Of a DNA stretch of 64,000 nt, positions 34,663 through 45,718 are shown piece by piece. The stretch is from positions 132,501-196,500 of the forward strand of contig CAJHNH020007902.1 of the NCBI GenBank assembly GCA_905116865.2, given 5' to 3'. The DNA is from Candidula unifasciata (Eukaryota > Mollusca > Gastropoda > Stylommatophora > Geomitridae). A model generated the notes under the pieces. It saw nothing but the letters and a program-made list of their open reading frames with translations, was not told the origin of the DNA and ran no database searches. A program made the translations under genes and the position numbers. Each line of letters begins with the position of its first letter. The first letter of the stretch is position 1.

Positions 34663-34705
34663 CTGCCCCATACATGGGCCCCGGGAACCCACACGGGGAA
34701 CAGGT
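34663..34705 (-). mobile_element. SINE-I 5' end fragment
   Basis: GGGCCCCGGGAACCCACACGGGGAA is the reverse complement of the element's first 25 bases. Confidence 0.55.
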
Positions 34706-34774
34706 GATAATAATAGTGAACTTGGTAGAACGGTCCACCAGTAATCACATACCGCCTATATTTTTCTCAAAGAT

Positions 34775-34880
34775 GACCTTGGCTTTCAGCCTGAAATTGG
34801 TACTAGGTAAAAGTCATTTGAAGTAAAGGCGGCCGGCTTGATGCTGACTATTTCATACACTAAATGCCGATGAGTTTGGA
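34775..34880 (+). mobile_element. SINE body fragment (family V)
   Basis: GGTACTAGGTAAAAGTC and GGCCGGCTTGATG match the middle of the 51243-51515 copy. Confidence 0.45.
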
Positions 34881-35449
34881 CTTATATGCCCGAAGCGGCA
34901 CTTGTGGGGGGGGGGGGGTGGGTGGTTAAGGAATCTTTACTTTACCATATTTGCACAGAGCATCGTGTTGTACTTGACATAAAATGCCCAGCAGAGTGCA
35001 CCTGTCTGCTGTGACAGATAGTCTGGTCTGTCTCTACAAGTGTACTTGCTACGTGTTTTTAATTATGGTTAAAGGGCTGGTTGTTTTGTGGCGATTTTAT
35101 CGACATCCGAAGGCTCCCAGACAAACATATGTTGCAATAATGAGATTTGTGGTAATAATATAACAGCATAGTCAAGACCGTTCATACGTCATTTCAGCAG
35201 TGTTGTGTTAATAGATGGAAACAGTTTGCTTAACAAACACCTTAGATGTTAGGTATGAATGAGCCCAAGATACATTACTGGGTCGTCGTCTTCTTCTTCT
35301 TCTTCGTTTTCTTCTTCTTCCATCTTCCTTCTTTGTTTTCTTCGTCTTCTTCTCTTCCTCCTCCTCTTCCTTTTTCTTCTTCTTCCATCTTCCTTCTTTC
35401 GTCTTCCCTCTTCTTCCTTCTTAATTTTTATCATCTTCCTCCTCTTCTG

Positions 35450-35640
35450 CTTCTTCTTCTTCAGCATTTAAAGCCCTTGAGATTCAATGTGGCATTTATT
35501 AACCGCCCCAGTCTTTTCTCTGATCGACCTTCTCTTTCCTGTTGATGGTTACTGCAGGTGTGTGTACGTCTGCCTGTATATTATGTTCACTGTCTTCTTG
35601 ATCTCCTCTGTGGTCTACTCCCATTTAACTCGTTTGTGTA
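35450..35640 (-). mobile_element. LINE 3' end related to family C
   Basis: CTTCTTCTTCAGCATTTA then a decayed block in the same order as 10310-10480. Preceded by 150 bp of CTT/CCT-rich DNA (35290-35460). Confidence 0.5.
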
Positions 35641-35751
35641 CGCATGTCTGGGTCTCTCTTTCATCTGCCATTCAATTTACATTCTCCAACCATTACAATC
35701 TATTAGCCCTTAATATTCCAGTAATTGGTACCACTTTAAACAATTTATAAA

Positions 35752-35935
35752 TTTCGAGAGGGAGACCAAGAAAGACATGGATTAACGGTGTAGCTGAAAC
35801 CTGCAAAAAGTTGAATAAATCCTTCACTCAAGCCACCCGAGAAGCACAAGACAAATGCAAACATCCACAACACTAGGCTACAACCTGTTATCACTGACAC
35901 GACAAAAGAAGAAGAAGAAGAAGAAGAAGAAGATG
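35752..35935 (+). mobile_element. LINE 3' end fragment with (GAA) tail
   Basis: Encodes RGRPRKTWINGVAETCKKL then FTQATREAQDK and ends in (GAA)n at 35907-35933. Confidence 0.65.
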
Positions 35936-36044
35936 AAGATGAATTGCGGCGTTGCTTCAGGCTCCCCATTCTCCTCTGTTTGCTTTTTTAATGTGTACAA
36001 AAAATTGGTCATAAGACTGTCCTAAAAAGTTTTAATAGGGCTTG

Positions 36045-36330
36045 ATCCCCGTGTGGGTTCCGGGACCCCATCGTGGGGAAAACAAGAATAGACCCTCTGC
36101 CTACCCAGAAGCATGTCGTAAGAGTCGACTAATTGGGGATCTTCCTTTGAAGTCGGAGTGCATCTGCCTGAGAGGCAAGGAACCAACAGTCTGCATTCAA
36201 GTGAATCAGATCTGTAAAACTGATGCACACGCAACACTCAGGTTCTGGAGCAGGACTGCAGTTTACAAGTGGACGAACAACCAGAACTTTCACCAGAGTG
36301 TACAGCTGGGGAACGCGAAGAAGAAGAATA
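36045..36330 (+). mobile_element. (GAA)-tailed retroposon SINE-I, reference copy
   Basis: Best complete example: CCCCGTGTGGGTTCCGGGAC, GGGGAAAACAAGAATAGACC, GCATGTCGTAAGAGTCGACT, GAGAGGCAAGGAACCAACAG, GGACGAACAACCAGAACTTT and a GAAGAAGAAG tail. No A- or B-box is obvious, so it may be the 3' end of a longer retroelement rather than a true SINE. About 17 copies or fragments occur in this window on both strands. Confidence 0.85.
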
Positions 36331-36339
36331 GGACTTGAT

Positions 36340-36498
36340 CTTTTATAGTTGTACTCTTGGCTTAAAGAGCATCATTTTTTTTAATTGTGAGGGAGGATGA
36401 TCTATACCGTCGTTACCGTATAGGAATTATTAGATTGTTTAATTTTTTTTTTAGTTTACAATTCTGGGCCACAGCAACGCGTGGCCGGGGACAGCTAG
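36340..36498 (+). mobile_element. Helitron 3' terminus
   Basis: The end GGCCACAGCAACGCGTGGCC forms a 6-bp hairpin and is followed 8 bases later by CTAG-T, the classic Helitron 3' end. The 5' end (TC...) was not located, so the left boundary is arbitrary. Confidence 0.6.
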
Positions 36499-36879
36499 TT
36501 TATTGATCAACTTGGCGTAGCCACTGATAACAGTTATCCTTGCCCATATAGTACTGCTGGTTACATCCAGGTCCGTAGTAACAGCTTTGTAGGTCCCCGT
36601 GTAAACCAGTGGGCTGCGGCCCCACGTCAACCGCTTACAAGAATGACATATAGATGGTCACTTGGCATGGGTTCCTATGTTTGCATGGCTACCCGGCAAG
36701 TGCTCAGCCGGCCCCTGCGTTAGGGCGGCCCTGGCTACATCTGGCTGGTGTGCCGCTACGGATGTCTTAATTGACTGGAACCTTTCCGTCTGTCCAGGCG
36801 ATATTGTGCTATGGGGAGGCATGGGACTCACACCCCATGTCGATGGCGAATGTGACTAGCAAGACCCGCCTGTGTCAAG

Positions 36880-37170
36880 AAAAGTCTTTACGGCCAAGGA
36901 TAAAGTTCATCCTCTCCATAGCACAAAGCCTGGGAAGTATTGTAGAGACCATATGTTGGCCATGAATCATCATCATCCCTCCCTCGACCTGCCTTGTTTA
37001 CTCCAAAGAAAAGGTAACACCAGTACGTTTGGAACAAAGCAGGTTGCAAAACAGCGGTGCTCTATCTGTCGGAGCTTCCCTCTTAAACCAACTGCCAGCC
37101 AAGGGCCTGGTCTGCCCTGCCATAACATAAAGTTTTCAGGTTGCATTTCCTCTTCCTATAAATAAGGCTA
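36880..37170 (+). pseudogene. Transposase-like peptide fragment, copy 1
   Basis: A 97-codon frame reads STKPGKYCRDHMLAMNHH, PSLDLPCLLQRKGNTST, KQRCSICRSF and GPGLPCHNIKF. The same peptide occurs at 24480-24625 (reverse), so it belongs to a dispersed coding element. The HxPSLxLP block followed by a Cys-rich end resembles the C terminus of piggyBac transposases (HFP..LP then RCxxC...GLC). This is a tentative reading; TTAA-flanked MITEs in the window would fit. Confidence 0.4.
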
Positions 37171-37656
37171 GTATGCGCTCTTCCACCATAGGCCGTTGGC
37201 ACAATATAGGATGTCATGTTTGGTATACGTCGCCCTACATTCGGCATAACAGAACACAGACAGTACCGGCTACTGTTATACGGTCTCAATTATGTCTAAA
37301 TTATAACCTGCTTAAAGGTTTAACGGGGTATCTGGGTATCTGTCTTCTTTGTCTCCCGTTCAGTTTGAGATTTTTAAATGACAGGAAGGTCTGTAAACCT
37401 TTAGGTGGCATCCTGGAGGAGACAGACTGTCTGATCGATTGATCGATCGGTCGAACTGATAACTCGGGCTCCTCATAAAAATGTTTATCGTCATTGAAAG
37501 CAAGCACAAGAAGATTGTCACACGTGGACTGGACTTAGGTGAGCACGCAAGGCATGGATCGTCATTGAACGAGCGATATAGCTTCTCTTGTATGAAATAA
37601 ACGCGACATTATCAGGAAATCATTGATTTTCTCCGTCGGCTCTTAGTAAACAGAGG
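37170..37656. other. No recognisable gene
   Basis: No exon-like block or shared repeat seen. Confidence 0.45.
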
Positions 37657-37888
37657 CATTAGAACAGGGGTTCTCAACCTCCCTAAAGCCGCGACCCTTT
37701 AATACAGTTTTCATGTGTGTTTTTTTCTCCAACCGTACAGTTATTTTCGTCGTTACTTTATAACTTCAATGAATATTTGTTTTGCGATGGTCTTTAGCGA
37801 ACCCTGTGAAGGGGTCGTTCGACCCACAACAGTTTCGCAGCCCACAGATGGGTCGCTACCCATAGGTTGAGAACTGCTGCATTTAGAA
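37657..37888. mobile_element. hAT-type MITE, second copy
   Basis: The element 37665-37879 has ends CAGGGGTTCTCAACCT and AGGTTGAGAACTGCTG. Flanks CATTAGAA and CATTTAGAA differ by one base insertion. Same family as 12686-12868. Confidence 0.8.
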
Positions 37889-38159
37889 CGTTCAGGTGCC
37901 ATTACTGAAGATAACTTTGAAGACAGCGATACGCTTGAACTCAAGATAACTTTGAAGATAAGGTACGCTTGAACTCAGGATAAATTTGAGTGCAAGAAGG
38001 CTAAATAGAGGTCGTGAGTTTCTAAAATAATAGAATCGCCGAGTGCGCGTCGTGCGTGCTGAATTTATTCTTCAGTGAGTGATAAACACACGAGTATATT
38101 TACCTTTATTTGGAGATTGCTGAATATCAAAACATTTAATGATATCGTTTGCTGCATTA

Positions 38160-38620
38160 CATTGTAATATTTGGTGTAGTTATTCTAACGTATATTGTGT
38201 TATGTTGTATATTTAGCTGTACGTATTATAATGTGTGGTGCGGGTATTTTAATCTACGTTTTTTTTAAAGGTATAGATATTCAAACTAATTTTTTAAAGT
38301 AATTTTAAAGCATGTTGGAGATATTATAACGTATGTTGAATGTATTCTTATGTATGTTACATGTATTCGTGTATGCGCTGGGGGCATTCTAACGTATTGT
38401 GTATATTGTAGATGTTCTATACTTATAGTGAACATATTCTAACGTATGTTGGAGCATTATTATGTATTCTGCGGGTATTCTGGCGTACGTTCGATGTATT
38501 CTAACTTATGTATAAGGTATTCTGGCTCTTCTGGAAGTATTGTTTCTATTTATATTTAATTTATTATAAGTAATTTGTTAACGTGTGTTGGAGGTACTCT
38601 GGCATTTGTAATATCGTTCC
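38160..38620 (+). repeat. Degenerate ~20-bp tandem repeat
   Basis: Repeated variants of GTATTCTAACGTATGTTGGA, strongly diverged, suggest an old satellite. Confidence 0.6.
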
Positions 38621-38907
38621 ATATGTTCTTGTTCGACCTCTCGCTGCACCTTCCTCTCTGCTGTGTATGGTATGGCTTGTGTGGTTTAACCATATCTCGG
38701 TTATATTGGGGCAACACTAAACGGTTACAAAGTAACCTATATTGCAGTGTACATGGGATGATTTTCTTTAAAGAGCAAGGTAGGTAGATGGTTTGTCTCA
38801 TCCATGACTGATTGACACGTCAAGATGAGAATTCTACATGTACTAGTCCTGGAGGCTTCGTTCAGCCGCACAGAACGGTTATATTGCGGCCCCCGACAGT
38901 AACAAAG

Positions 38908-39060
38908 TTTCTTCTTCTTTTTCGTTCTTTCTAACCCACTATGAAGCATAGGCCCTCAACCAACACATCTCAAGTCGTTCAATCTTTCGCTATCGCATGC
39001 AGCTCTCCCTATATCATCCCCATCTTTTTAATTTCACTCTTTAGCTCCGTTATAAATGTA
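38908..39060 (-). mobile_element. LINE 3' end (family G) fragment
   Basis: AGCATAGGCCCTCAACCAAC and CTATATCATCCCCATC match 63220-63310; the reverse strand holds the decayed WRELVEGLCS codons and a (GAA)-type tail. Confidence 0.65.
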
Positions 39061-39080
39061 TGTGTGTGTGTATTTTTTTT

Positions 39081-39108
39081 GGGGGGGGGGGGGGGGGGGG
39101 GGGGGGGG
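39081..39108. repeat. Poly-G run, 28 bases
   Basis: Longest G run of the window, preceded by GT repeats and eight T. Confidence 0.97.
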
Positions 39109-39555
39109 AGAGAGAGCTTTTTCTAGAGTTCCAGTTAGAAGTCCAAGTCCAAATCCTTTTGAGAAAAAAAAGGAAAAGCTCGACCACGTTCAGAATGCTG
39201 CTAGCTAGCCGAGGCTGCTAACAGTCTCCGCCTATATTTGTGGTCTGGGTTATTTGCGTCACTTTCGTGACTGAATACTGGTGTTTGTGCAATTTCTGCC
39301 TTGATGCTTCCATCCGAATCAAACCGCTCGTCCTGTTGTCACTGGAGCATGTCATCCTTCTTCTTTCTTGGTGTTTCCTGTTTGTTCTGTCTCCCTTTGA
39401 TCTGGCTAGGCGTATCTCGAAGGAGAGCGAGCTTCCATACACAACGTCCTTTCGGCCACCATTTATTGTTTTAAAATTTTGAGTAATTTAATTTTGCCAA
39501 AAGTACTGAAAACAGTTTTTGAATTTAAATAGTTCCGAAATAGTTAGAAGGATTG

Positions 39556-39795
39556 GATTTTTTACCCCACCAGGACATCACACAAGCGATAAACACCCGA
39601 TGACACAAAGTGCCACCAATAGTTCGGAAATAGTTAGAAGGTTTACTAGAAGTAGAATACCTCCCCAATTTGGAACCCAATTTGTGGTCATTTTAAAGCT
39701 CCACCCTGGGTGTTGTCGTGGGCCCTAATATAACCTGACGGTGGAAGGAAGTTTCTGGGACTTGCGCCCGGGTGATTCTCATCTGAATGGTGGCA
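39556..39795. mobile_element. Dispersed element R3, inverted arrangement
   Basis: Contains CAAGCGATAAACACCCGATG (forward) and, 130 bp later, the opposite-strand sequence GTTTCTGGGACTTGCGCC. These two blocks are adjacent in one orientation at 43040-43120, so this copy is rearranged. Confidence 0.5.
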
Positions 39796-40139
39796 TTTTT
39801 CTTCCGTGTGTGTGGTCATAATATGTGTAAACAACAATGTAATATGTTCAGAACGTCGTGTAGACATCAAGGCAATGTTATGATGGTAAAAACAAGAAAT
39901 TATCTCCCTTTGTAAAAGAATTCTATCCCTTAAAACGATTACTGGCGTTTTAAAACAATAGAGCTCGAACATGTTCGCAGTATTTTTTTTTTTTTTTCTT
40001 CACTTATTGCAGATATAGATAATCTGTTTCAAGCGAACGGCCTAGGTCCCACGACTGAATGCAGCCTCTCTACCATAGAAGATTATTTAAAAGAAAACTG
40101 TCACATTGTATACAAATTCAGTGTCGTCCCCATGTAGGA

Positions 40140-40352
40140 TGCAATTTCTTTGTTTTTTTGAATCTCCACCCTGGCTTCTGCCGGGGGCTTTGAATATTGC
40201 CGGGCCATAAATATGGCCTAGCCTGAGATATGGCCATAACGGCTATAAGGGGTTTCTGGGACCTCTCCACGGGTGATCCTCATCCGCATGGTGGCACTTT
40301 GTGTCACCGGGTGTTTATCGCTTGTGTGATGTCCTGGTGGGGTACAACTACC
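40140..40352 (-). mobile_element. Dispersed element R3, reverse, simple copy
   Basis: GTTTCTGGGACCTCTCCACG, GGTGGCACTTTGTGTCACCG and GGTGTTTATCGCTTGTGTG are the reverse complement of the 43040-43120 region, without tandem amplification. Followed by CTAC(CTAC)n. Confidence 0.65.
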
Positions 40353-40359
40353 TACCTAC

Positions 40360-41460
40360 CTACCTACTTTAAACTACCACACATTCGAATATAAGCTGTG
40401 TAGCATTGAGTCCTCATTCAGTATAATAAATATACTGTTTGAGTAAATTGCTTGCGTGCAGTGCATACGGGGACTTAGTATTACTGTCCTATGTTACAAA
40501 CATAATTGCTGCTCTGTCAGTTTAATAGAACGCGCGAAACAACCCAGAAAGACAATTAGGAAGCCAGCAGGGGGCTGTAGTTAAATAACAAATTGCAAGT
40601 AACAGAAATCGTTCCCTATTTGTTTCCCTTGCGAAATAAATTGTCCGGGATTGCCTGTCCGGACATTGCTGGTACAAATCTGTGCGTAAAATAAAGTGCA
40701 GCCTTAGTTTAGTTCTATTGTCACGTACACCGGCATTGATTGTATTTCTGACATGGACCTGGGCAAACCCTTACGTAATGATAGCTTATGTTTGTCAGCG
40801 TTTGCTAGTGTGTTGGTGGCCTTGTGCATGTGGGCATTTTGCTATTGGTAAACGGTAAAAAGATGACAACCATGTCTTTGGGATATTTTTCATTCTTTGG
40901 TTTTGCAGTGACGAGGTTTGTCGTTGATTTTTATGGATGTAATTTCATCCACGTCTTTGTTTATTTGCCCGTCCTTTTGCCTATCTGTCCGTCTCCATGT
41001 CTGTAATTAAGTCCGTCGCCTCTCCCCCATCCGTCTATCATTAAGGTCTTTCTAGCATGTATTTCTATCTATCTGTCTAACTATCCTGCTCTCTCTGTCT
41101 GACTCATCATCTTTCTTTATCTCAAGCTGGGTTTCTCCAGTCAATCGGTTTACCCATGGGCACTTTTAAGGATTCTTCTGTTAAACCATATTTCCTATCC
41201 CTCCAGAAATTGCCTGGCTTGTTAATTGCCCAGAATTAATAACCATATGTTAAAATTTGCTCTGTATAGAATACAATTCTTTTTTCCATCTTCCATAGAT
41301 TTATTGCATATGATTTTTTTTTTTCATTTTACAAAATGCACTTATCCCCCCCCCCCCCCCTTTCCCCCCCCCCCTTTTTTTTTAATTAAAAAAATATTTG
41401 ATATATCTATCTGAGGCAATCCATGTGCCTAGACACGACCGATTCTGGAGAAGGCGATGG
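40360..41460. other. No recognisable gene
   Basis: AT-rich and pyrimidine-rich. C/T homopolymers at 41347-41382. Confidence 0.45.
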
Positions 41461-41465
41461 CCTAG

Positions 41466-43090
41466 ATAATGAATGACTGACGTTCAGCCCCACAATGACC
41501 TCACGGCGAGCGATAAACACCCGGTGATGACACAAAGCTCTACAATTTGGATGCGTTCAGCCCCACAATGACCTCACGGCGAGCGATAAACACACGGTGA
41601 TGACACAAAGCTCTACAATTTGGATGCGTTCAGCCCCACAATGACCTCACGGCGAGCGATAAACACCCGGTGATGACACAAAGCTCTACAATTTGGATGC
41701 GTTCAGCCCCACAATGACCTCACGGCGAGCGATAAACACCCGGTGATGACACAAAGTGCTACAATTTGGATGCGTTCAGCCCCACAATGACCTCACGGCG
41801 AGCGATAAACACCCGGTGATGACACAAAGTTCTTTAATTTGGATGCGTTCAGCCCCACAATGACCTCACGGCGAGCGATAAACACCCGGTGATGACACAA
41901 AGTGCTACAATTTGGATGCGTTCAGCCCCACAATGACCTCACGGCGAGCGATAAACACCCGGCCATGACACAAAGTTCTACAATTTGGATGCGTTCAGCC
42001 CCACAATGACCTCACGGCGAGCGATAAACACCCGGTGATGACACAAAGTGCTACAATTTGGATGCGTTTAGCCCCACAATGACCTCACGGCGAGCGATAA
42101 ACACCCGGTGATGACACAAAGTTCTACAATTTGGATGCGTTCAGCCCCACAATGACCTCACGGCGAGCGATAAACACCCGGTGATCACACAAAGTTCTAC
42201 AATTTGGATGCGTTTAGCCCCACAATGACCTCACGGCGAGCGATAAACACCCGGTGATGACACAAAGTGCTACAATTTGGATGCGTTCAGCCCCACAATG
42301 ACCTCACGGCGAGCGATAAACACCCGGTGATCACACAAAGTTCTACAATTTGGATGCGTCCAGCCCCACAATGACCTCACGGCGAGCGATAAACACCCGG
42401 TGATGACACAAAGTTCTACAATTTGGATGCGTTCAGCCCCACAATGACCTCACGGCGAGCGATAAACACCCGGTGATGACACAAAGCTCTACAATTTGGA
42501 TGCGTTCAGCCCCACAATGACCTCACGGCGAGCGATAAACACCCGGTGATGACACAAAGTTCTACAATTTGGATGCGTTCAGCCCCACAATGACCTCACG
42601 GCGAGCGATAAACACCCGGTGATGACACAAAGCTCTACAATTTGGATGCGTTCAGCCCCACAATGACCTCACGGCGAGCGATAAACACCCGGTGATGACA
42701 CAAAGTTCTACAATTTGGATGCGTTCAGCCCCACAATGACCTCTCGGCGAGCGATAAACACCCGGCGATGACACAAAGTTCTACAATTTGGATGCGTTCA
42801 GCCCCACAATGACCTCACGGCGAGCGATAAACACCCGGTGATGACACAAAGCTCTACAATTTGGATGCGTTCAGCCCCACAATGACCTCACGGCGAGCGA
42901 TAAACACCCGGTGATGACACAAAGCTCTACAATTTGGATGCGTTCAGCCCCACAATGACCTCACGGCGAGCGATAAACACCCGGTGATGACACAAAGTTC
43001 TACAATTTGGATGCGTTCAGCCCCACAATGACCTCACGGCGAGCGATAAACACCCGGTGATGACACAAAGTGCCACAATGTGGATGAGAA
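41466..43090 (+). repeat. 73-bp satellite, 22 copies in perfect register
   Basis: The block CAGCCCCACAATGACC occurs 22 times from 41485 to 43018, exactly 21 x 73 bp, so there is no net length change. Variation is confined mainly to GCTC/GTTC/GTGC before TACAATTTGG. The unit contains the GCGATAAACACCCGGTGA segment of element R3 and the last unit runs into R3 sequence. No spacers, so this is not a CRISPR array. Confidence 0.95.
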
Positions 43091-43227
43091 TCACCCAGGT
43101 GCAGGTCCCAGAAACCAGCTCAACCTGTAGGTTATAGTTAGGGCTCCCCGACGACAGTCAGGTCGGAAAAAAATTGCGTTTCGTATTGTGACCTGGTTGA
43201 ATAAAATTGTGCATAGATTCGTAAATT

Positions 43228-43975
43228 TTGTAAGGATAGTAATGATGGTGAAGATATCTACGGTGATAAATGTAAGGATAGTAATGATGGTGAAGATATC
43301 TACGGTGATAAATGTAAGGATAGTAATGACGGTGAAGATATCTACGGTGGTAAATGTAACGATAGTAATGATGGTGAAGATATCTACGGTGATAAATGTA
43401 ACGATAGTAATGATGGTGAAGATATCTACGGTGATAAATGTAACGATAGTAATGATGGTGAAGATATCTACGGTGATAAATTTAACGATAGTAATGATGG
43501 TGAAGATATCTACGGTGATAAATGTAACGATATTAACGATGGTGAAGATATCTACGGTGATAAATGTAACGATAGTAACGATGGTGAAGATATCTACGGT
43601 GATAAATGTAACGATAGTAATGATGGTGAAGATATCTACGGTGATAAATGTAACGATAGTAATTATGGTGAAGATATTAACGGTGATAAATGTAACGATA
43701 GTAATGATGTTGAAGATATTAACGGTGATAAATGTAACAATAGTAATGATGGTGAAAATATCTACGGTGATAAATGTAACGGTAGTAATGATTGTGAAGA
43801 TATTAACAGTGATAAATGTAACGATAGTAATGCTGGTGACGATATTAATTGTGATTAATGTAACGATAGTATAGATGGTGACGATATCAACGGCGATAAA
43901 TGTAACGATAGTATATATGGTGACGATATTAACGGTGATAAATGTAACGATAGCAATGATGGTGATGCCCTTAAT
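43228..43975 (+). repeat. 42-bp satellite, about 18 copies
   Basis: Unit TGTAACGATAGTAATGATGG + TGAAGATATCTACGGTGATAAA. As a multiple of three it gives a 228-codon frame of VINVTIVMMVKIST repeats (43188-43874) and, in another frame open from about 43216 to 43859 without an ATG, DKCNDSNDGEDIYG repeats. No homology or exon signals support expression. Confidence 0.9.
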
Positions 43976-44374
43976 GATGAACGGAGCCGATAATAGTACT
44001 ACCGCCCAGATATTCCTGCTAAAAACCCCATCACAGAACGTGTATTGATCACGACAGCTCAGAATTCATCCATCAGTCAATCCATGTGGTGAGGTTTTGC
44101 CTTCATTTGGAAACTTTACCATGTTTGGCTTGCCCGACTCTGTCCAAACGGAAACGTCCTGTGGTTTGAAAAGTGCAACCGCGGCCAGTACTAAGCCCTC
44201 GTACTAGGTTCATGTCTGCATGCGTGTTTTATTTGTAGATAAATATACGGTGTCTTTCATCTGACGTTTGTGGGCGTCAGAACCTGGGAGTTCATACACA
44301 TTGAAGCCCCTCCTCAAAAAAAAAAATATTCTAGATATATATTTTTTCAAGGAGGCATTCGGCACATAATAATA

Positions 44375-44505
44375 AAATTATTATTATGATTATTGCTCGG
44401 TTAAACAAGGGTTTAAGCCACTTGGGACCCGCTCCCAAAATTGTACAGGACCAGGCGACTCTAAGGGCTTAGACCTTGTTTAATTGTGCAATAATAATAA
44501 TAATA
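44375..44505. mobile_element. Short MITE-like inverted repeat
   Basis: TTAAACAAGGGTTTAAGCC (44401) and its near-complement GGCTTAGACCTTGTTTAA (44467) are flanked by TTATTG/CAATAA and AT-rich trinucleotide runs. About 100-130 bp, no coding. Confidence 0.55.
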
Positions 44506-44664
44506 ATATATGTTGTTGTTATTATTATTATCATCATCGAGCATATAAACAAGGCTTTCTACTATTTTTAACTGTAAAGTTTATCTGTAATAATAACATT
44601 TAACGATTACAAACACAGATTAACCGGTTGTAGTTTATCGATTGCTAAGTACTTATTTGGACAT

Positions 44665-45025
44665 AGTTAATTCTCTTGTGCTGACCTCCCTTTGATTGAG
44701 AGTTTCCTACAATCGATACTTTTCCATATGTAAACACGGACCTCTTCTGCATGCCTCTCTGATCCCTGTGTCTGCCTGTCTGTCCGTCCGTCCGAACGTT
44801 TTTCAGCGTATAGGTCTAACTGCAAGGGCTGGAAGTTTGTGCTGTATTTAATGTCATTGGCGCTAGTTGCGCAAGGGTCTTTGCTTCTTTGTGAAGAGAG
44901 AGAGAGAGATCTGGTCTGGTAGTCTCTTAGTTTCAGCTTTATAGCAAACGGGTCACCCCATCTTTGCTCCGCTCTTGTGCCAACGAAAAACACACAGAAT
45001 GTTTATCACAGTATTATAATTGCAG
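44665..45025 (-). mobile_element. R1 3' fragment, reverse
   Basis: GGTAGTCTCTTAGTTTCAGC and CCATCTTTGCTCCGCTC are the reverse complement of the R1 3' end, extended to about 45025 by GCAGTTCATCA. A GAGAGAG run follows the element end at 44898. Confidence 0.6.
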
Positions 45026-45349
45026 TTCATCATTGAAGAGAGAGAGAGGGTGGGAGGAGAGGAAGAATAAGTACAGGAAGGGACGGAAAAAAAAGGGAGT
45101 GGGGGGGGGATAATATGGAGAAGATGAAAATAAGAGAAGGGAAAAGAAGAAAAAGGAATGGAAGATGACATAGATCATCTTTATCAATCTATGAATCAGG
45201 TACTATGTGTCACAACAAAGATTGGCTGCAATAATCCCTAACACTTTCTGTGTGCTGGCTGCAAATGATCCCTAACACTTTCTGTGTGCCGAGTAAAAAA
45301 AATGCTTGTTTTCTATGCACTTGGGCCCTCTCATCCGTCCCCCTTCTTT

Positions 45350-45705
45350 GTTTTCTTCTTCTTTTCCTCCTCCTCCTCCTCTTCTTCTTCTTGTCTTTTT
45401 ATTCTTATCTTCTTTCTTTCTTTCTTTCTTCTTCTTCTTCTTCTTCTTCTTCTTCTTCTTCTTCTTCTTCTTCTTCTTCTTCTTCTTCTTCCTCTTCCTC
45501 CTCCTCCTCCTCCTCTTCTTTTCTTTTTCTTATTCTTCCTCCTCCTCTTCTTTTCTTCTTCTTCTTATTCTCCTTCTTCCTCAGCAGACTCTTAATTAGT
45601 AGCCTTTAATGACATACTTGTTAGAGGGCTGTGTGTCTACAACCCCCCCTCCCTCCGACACCGTCCCAGTATGGCCCTGATTTCCACACGGGGAACCATT
45701 TTATC
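45350..45705 (-). mobile_element. SINE-I fragment behind a long (CTT) tail
   Basis: About 240 bp of CTT/CCT-rich sequence (45350-45590) is followed by AGACTCTTAATTAGTAGCC, ACATACTTGTTAG and CCACACGGGGAACC, the 5' half of SINE-I reversed. The 3' half of the body is missing between tail and body. Confidence 0.6.
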
Positions 45706-45718
45706 AAACAGCGCTCTG

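Noticed and set aside
41466..43090. CRISPR-like regular array
   Set aside because: Units are identical along their whole length with no spacers, and the genome is eukaryotic. It is a satellite.
43216..43859. Thrombospondin-type-3-like calcium-binding protein
   Set aside because: No start codon, no cysteine spacing of the real family, and a competing frame is equally open; kept only as a low-level finding.
45250..45609. Membrane-like open frames rich in Phe, Leu and Ser
   Set aside because: Caused by CTT/CCT-rich simple sequence of a retroposon tail.
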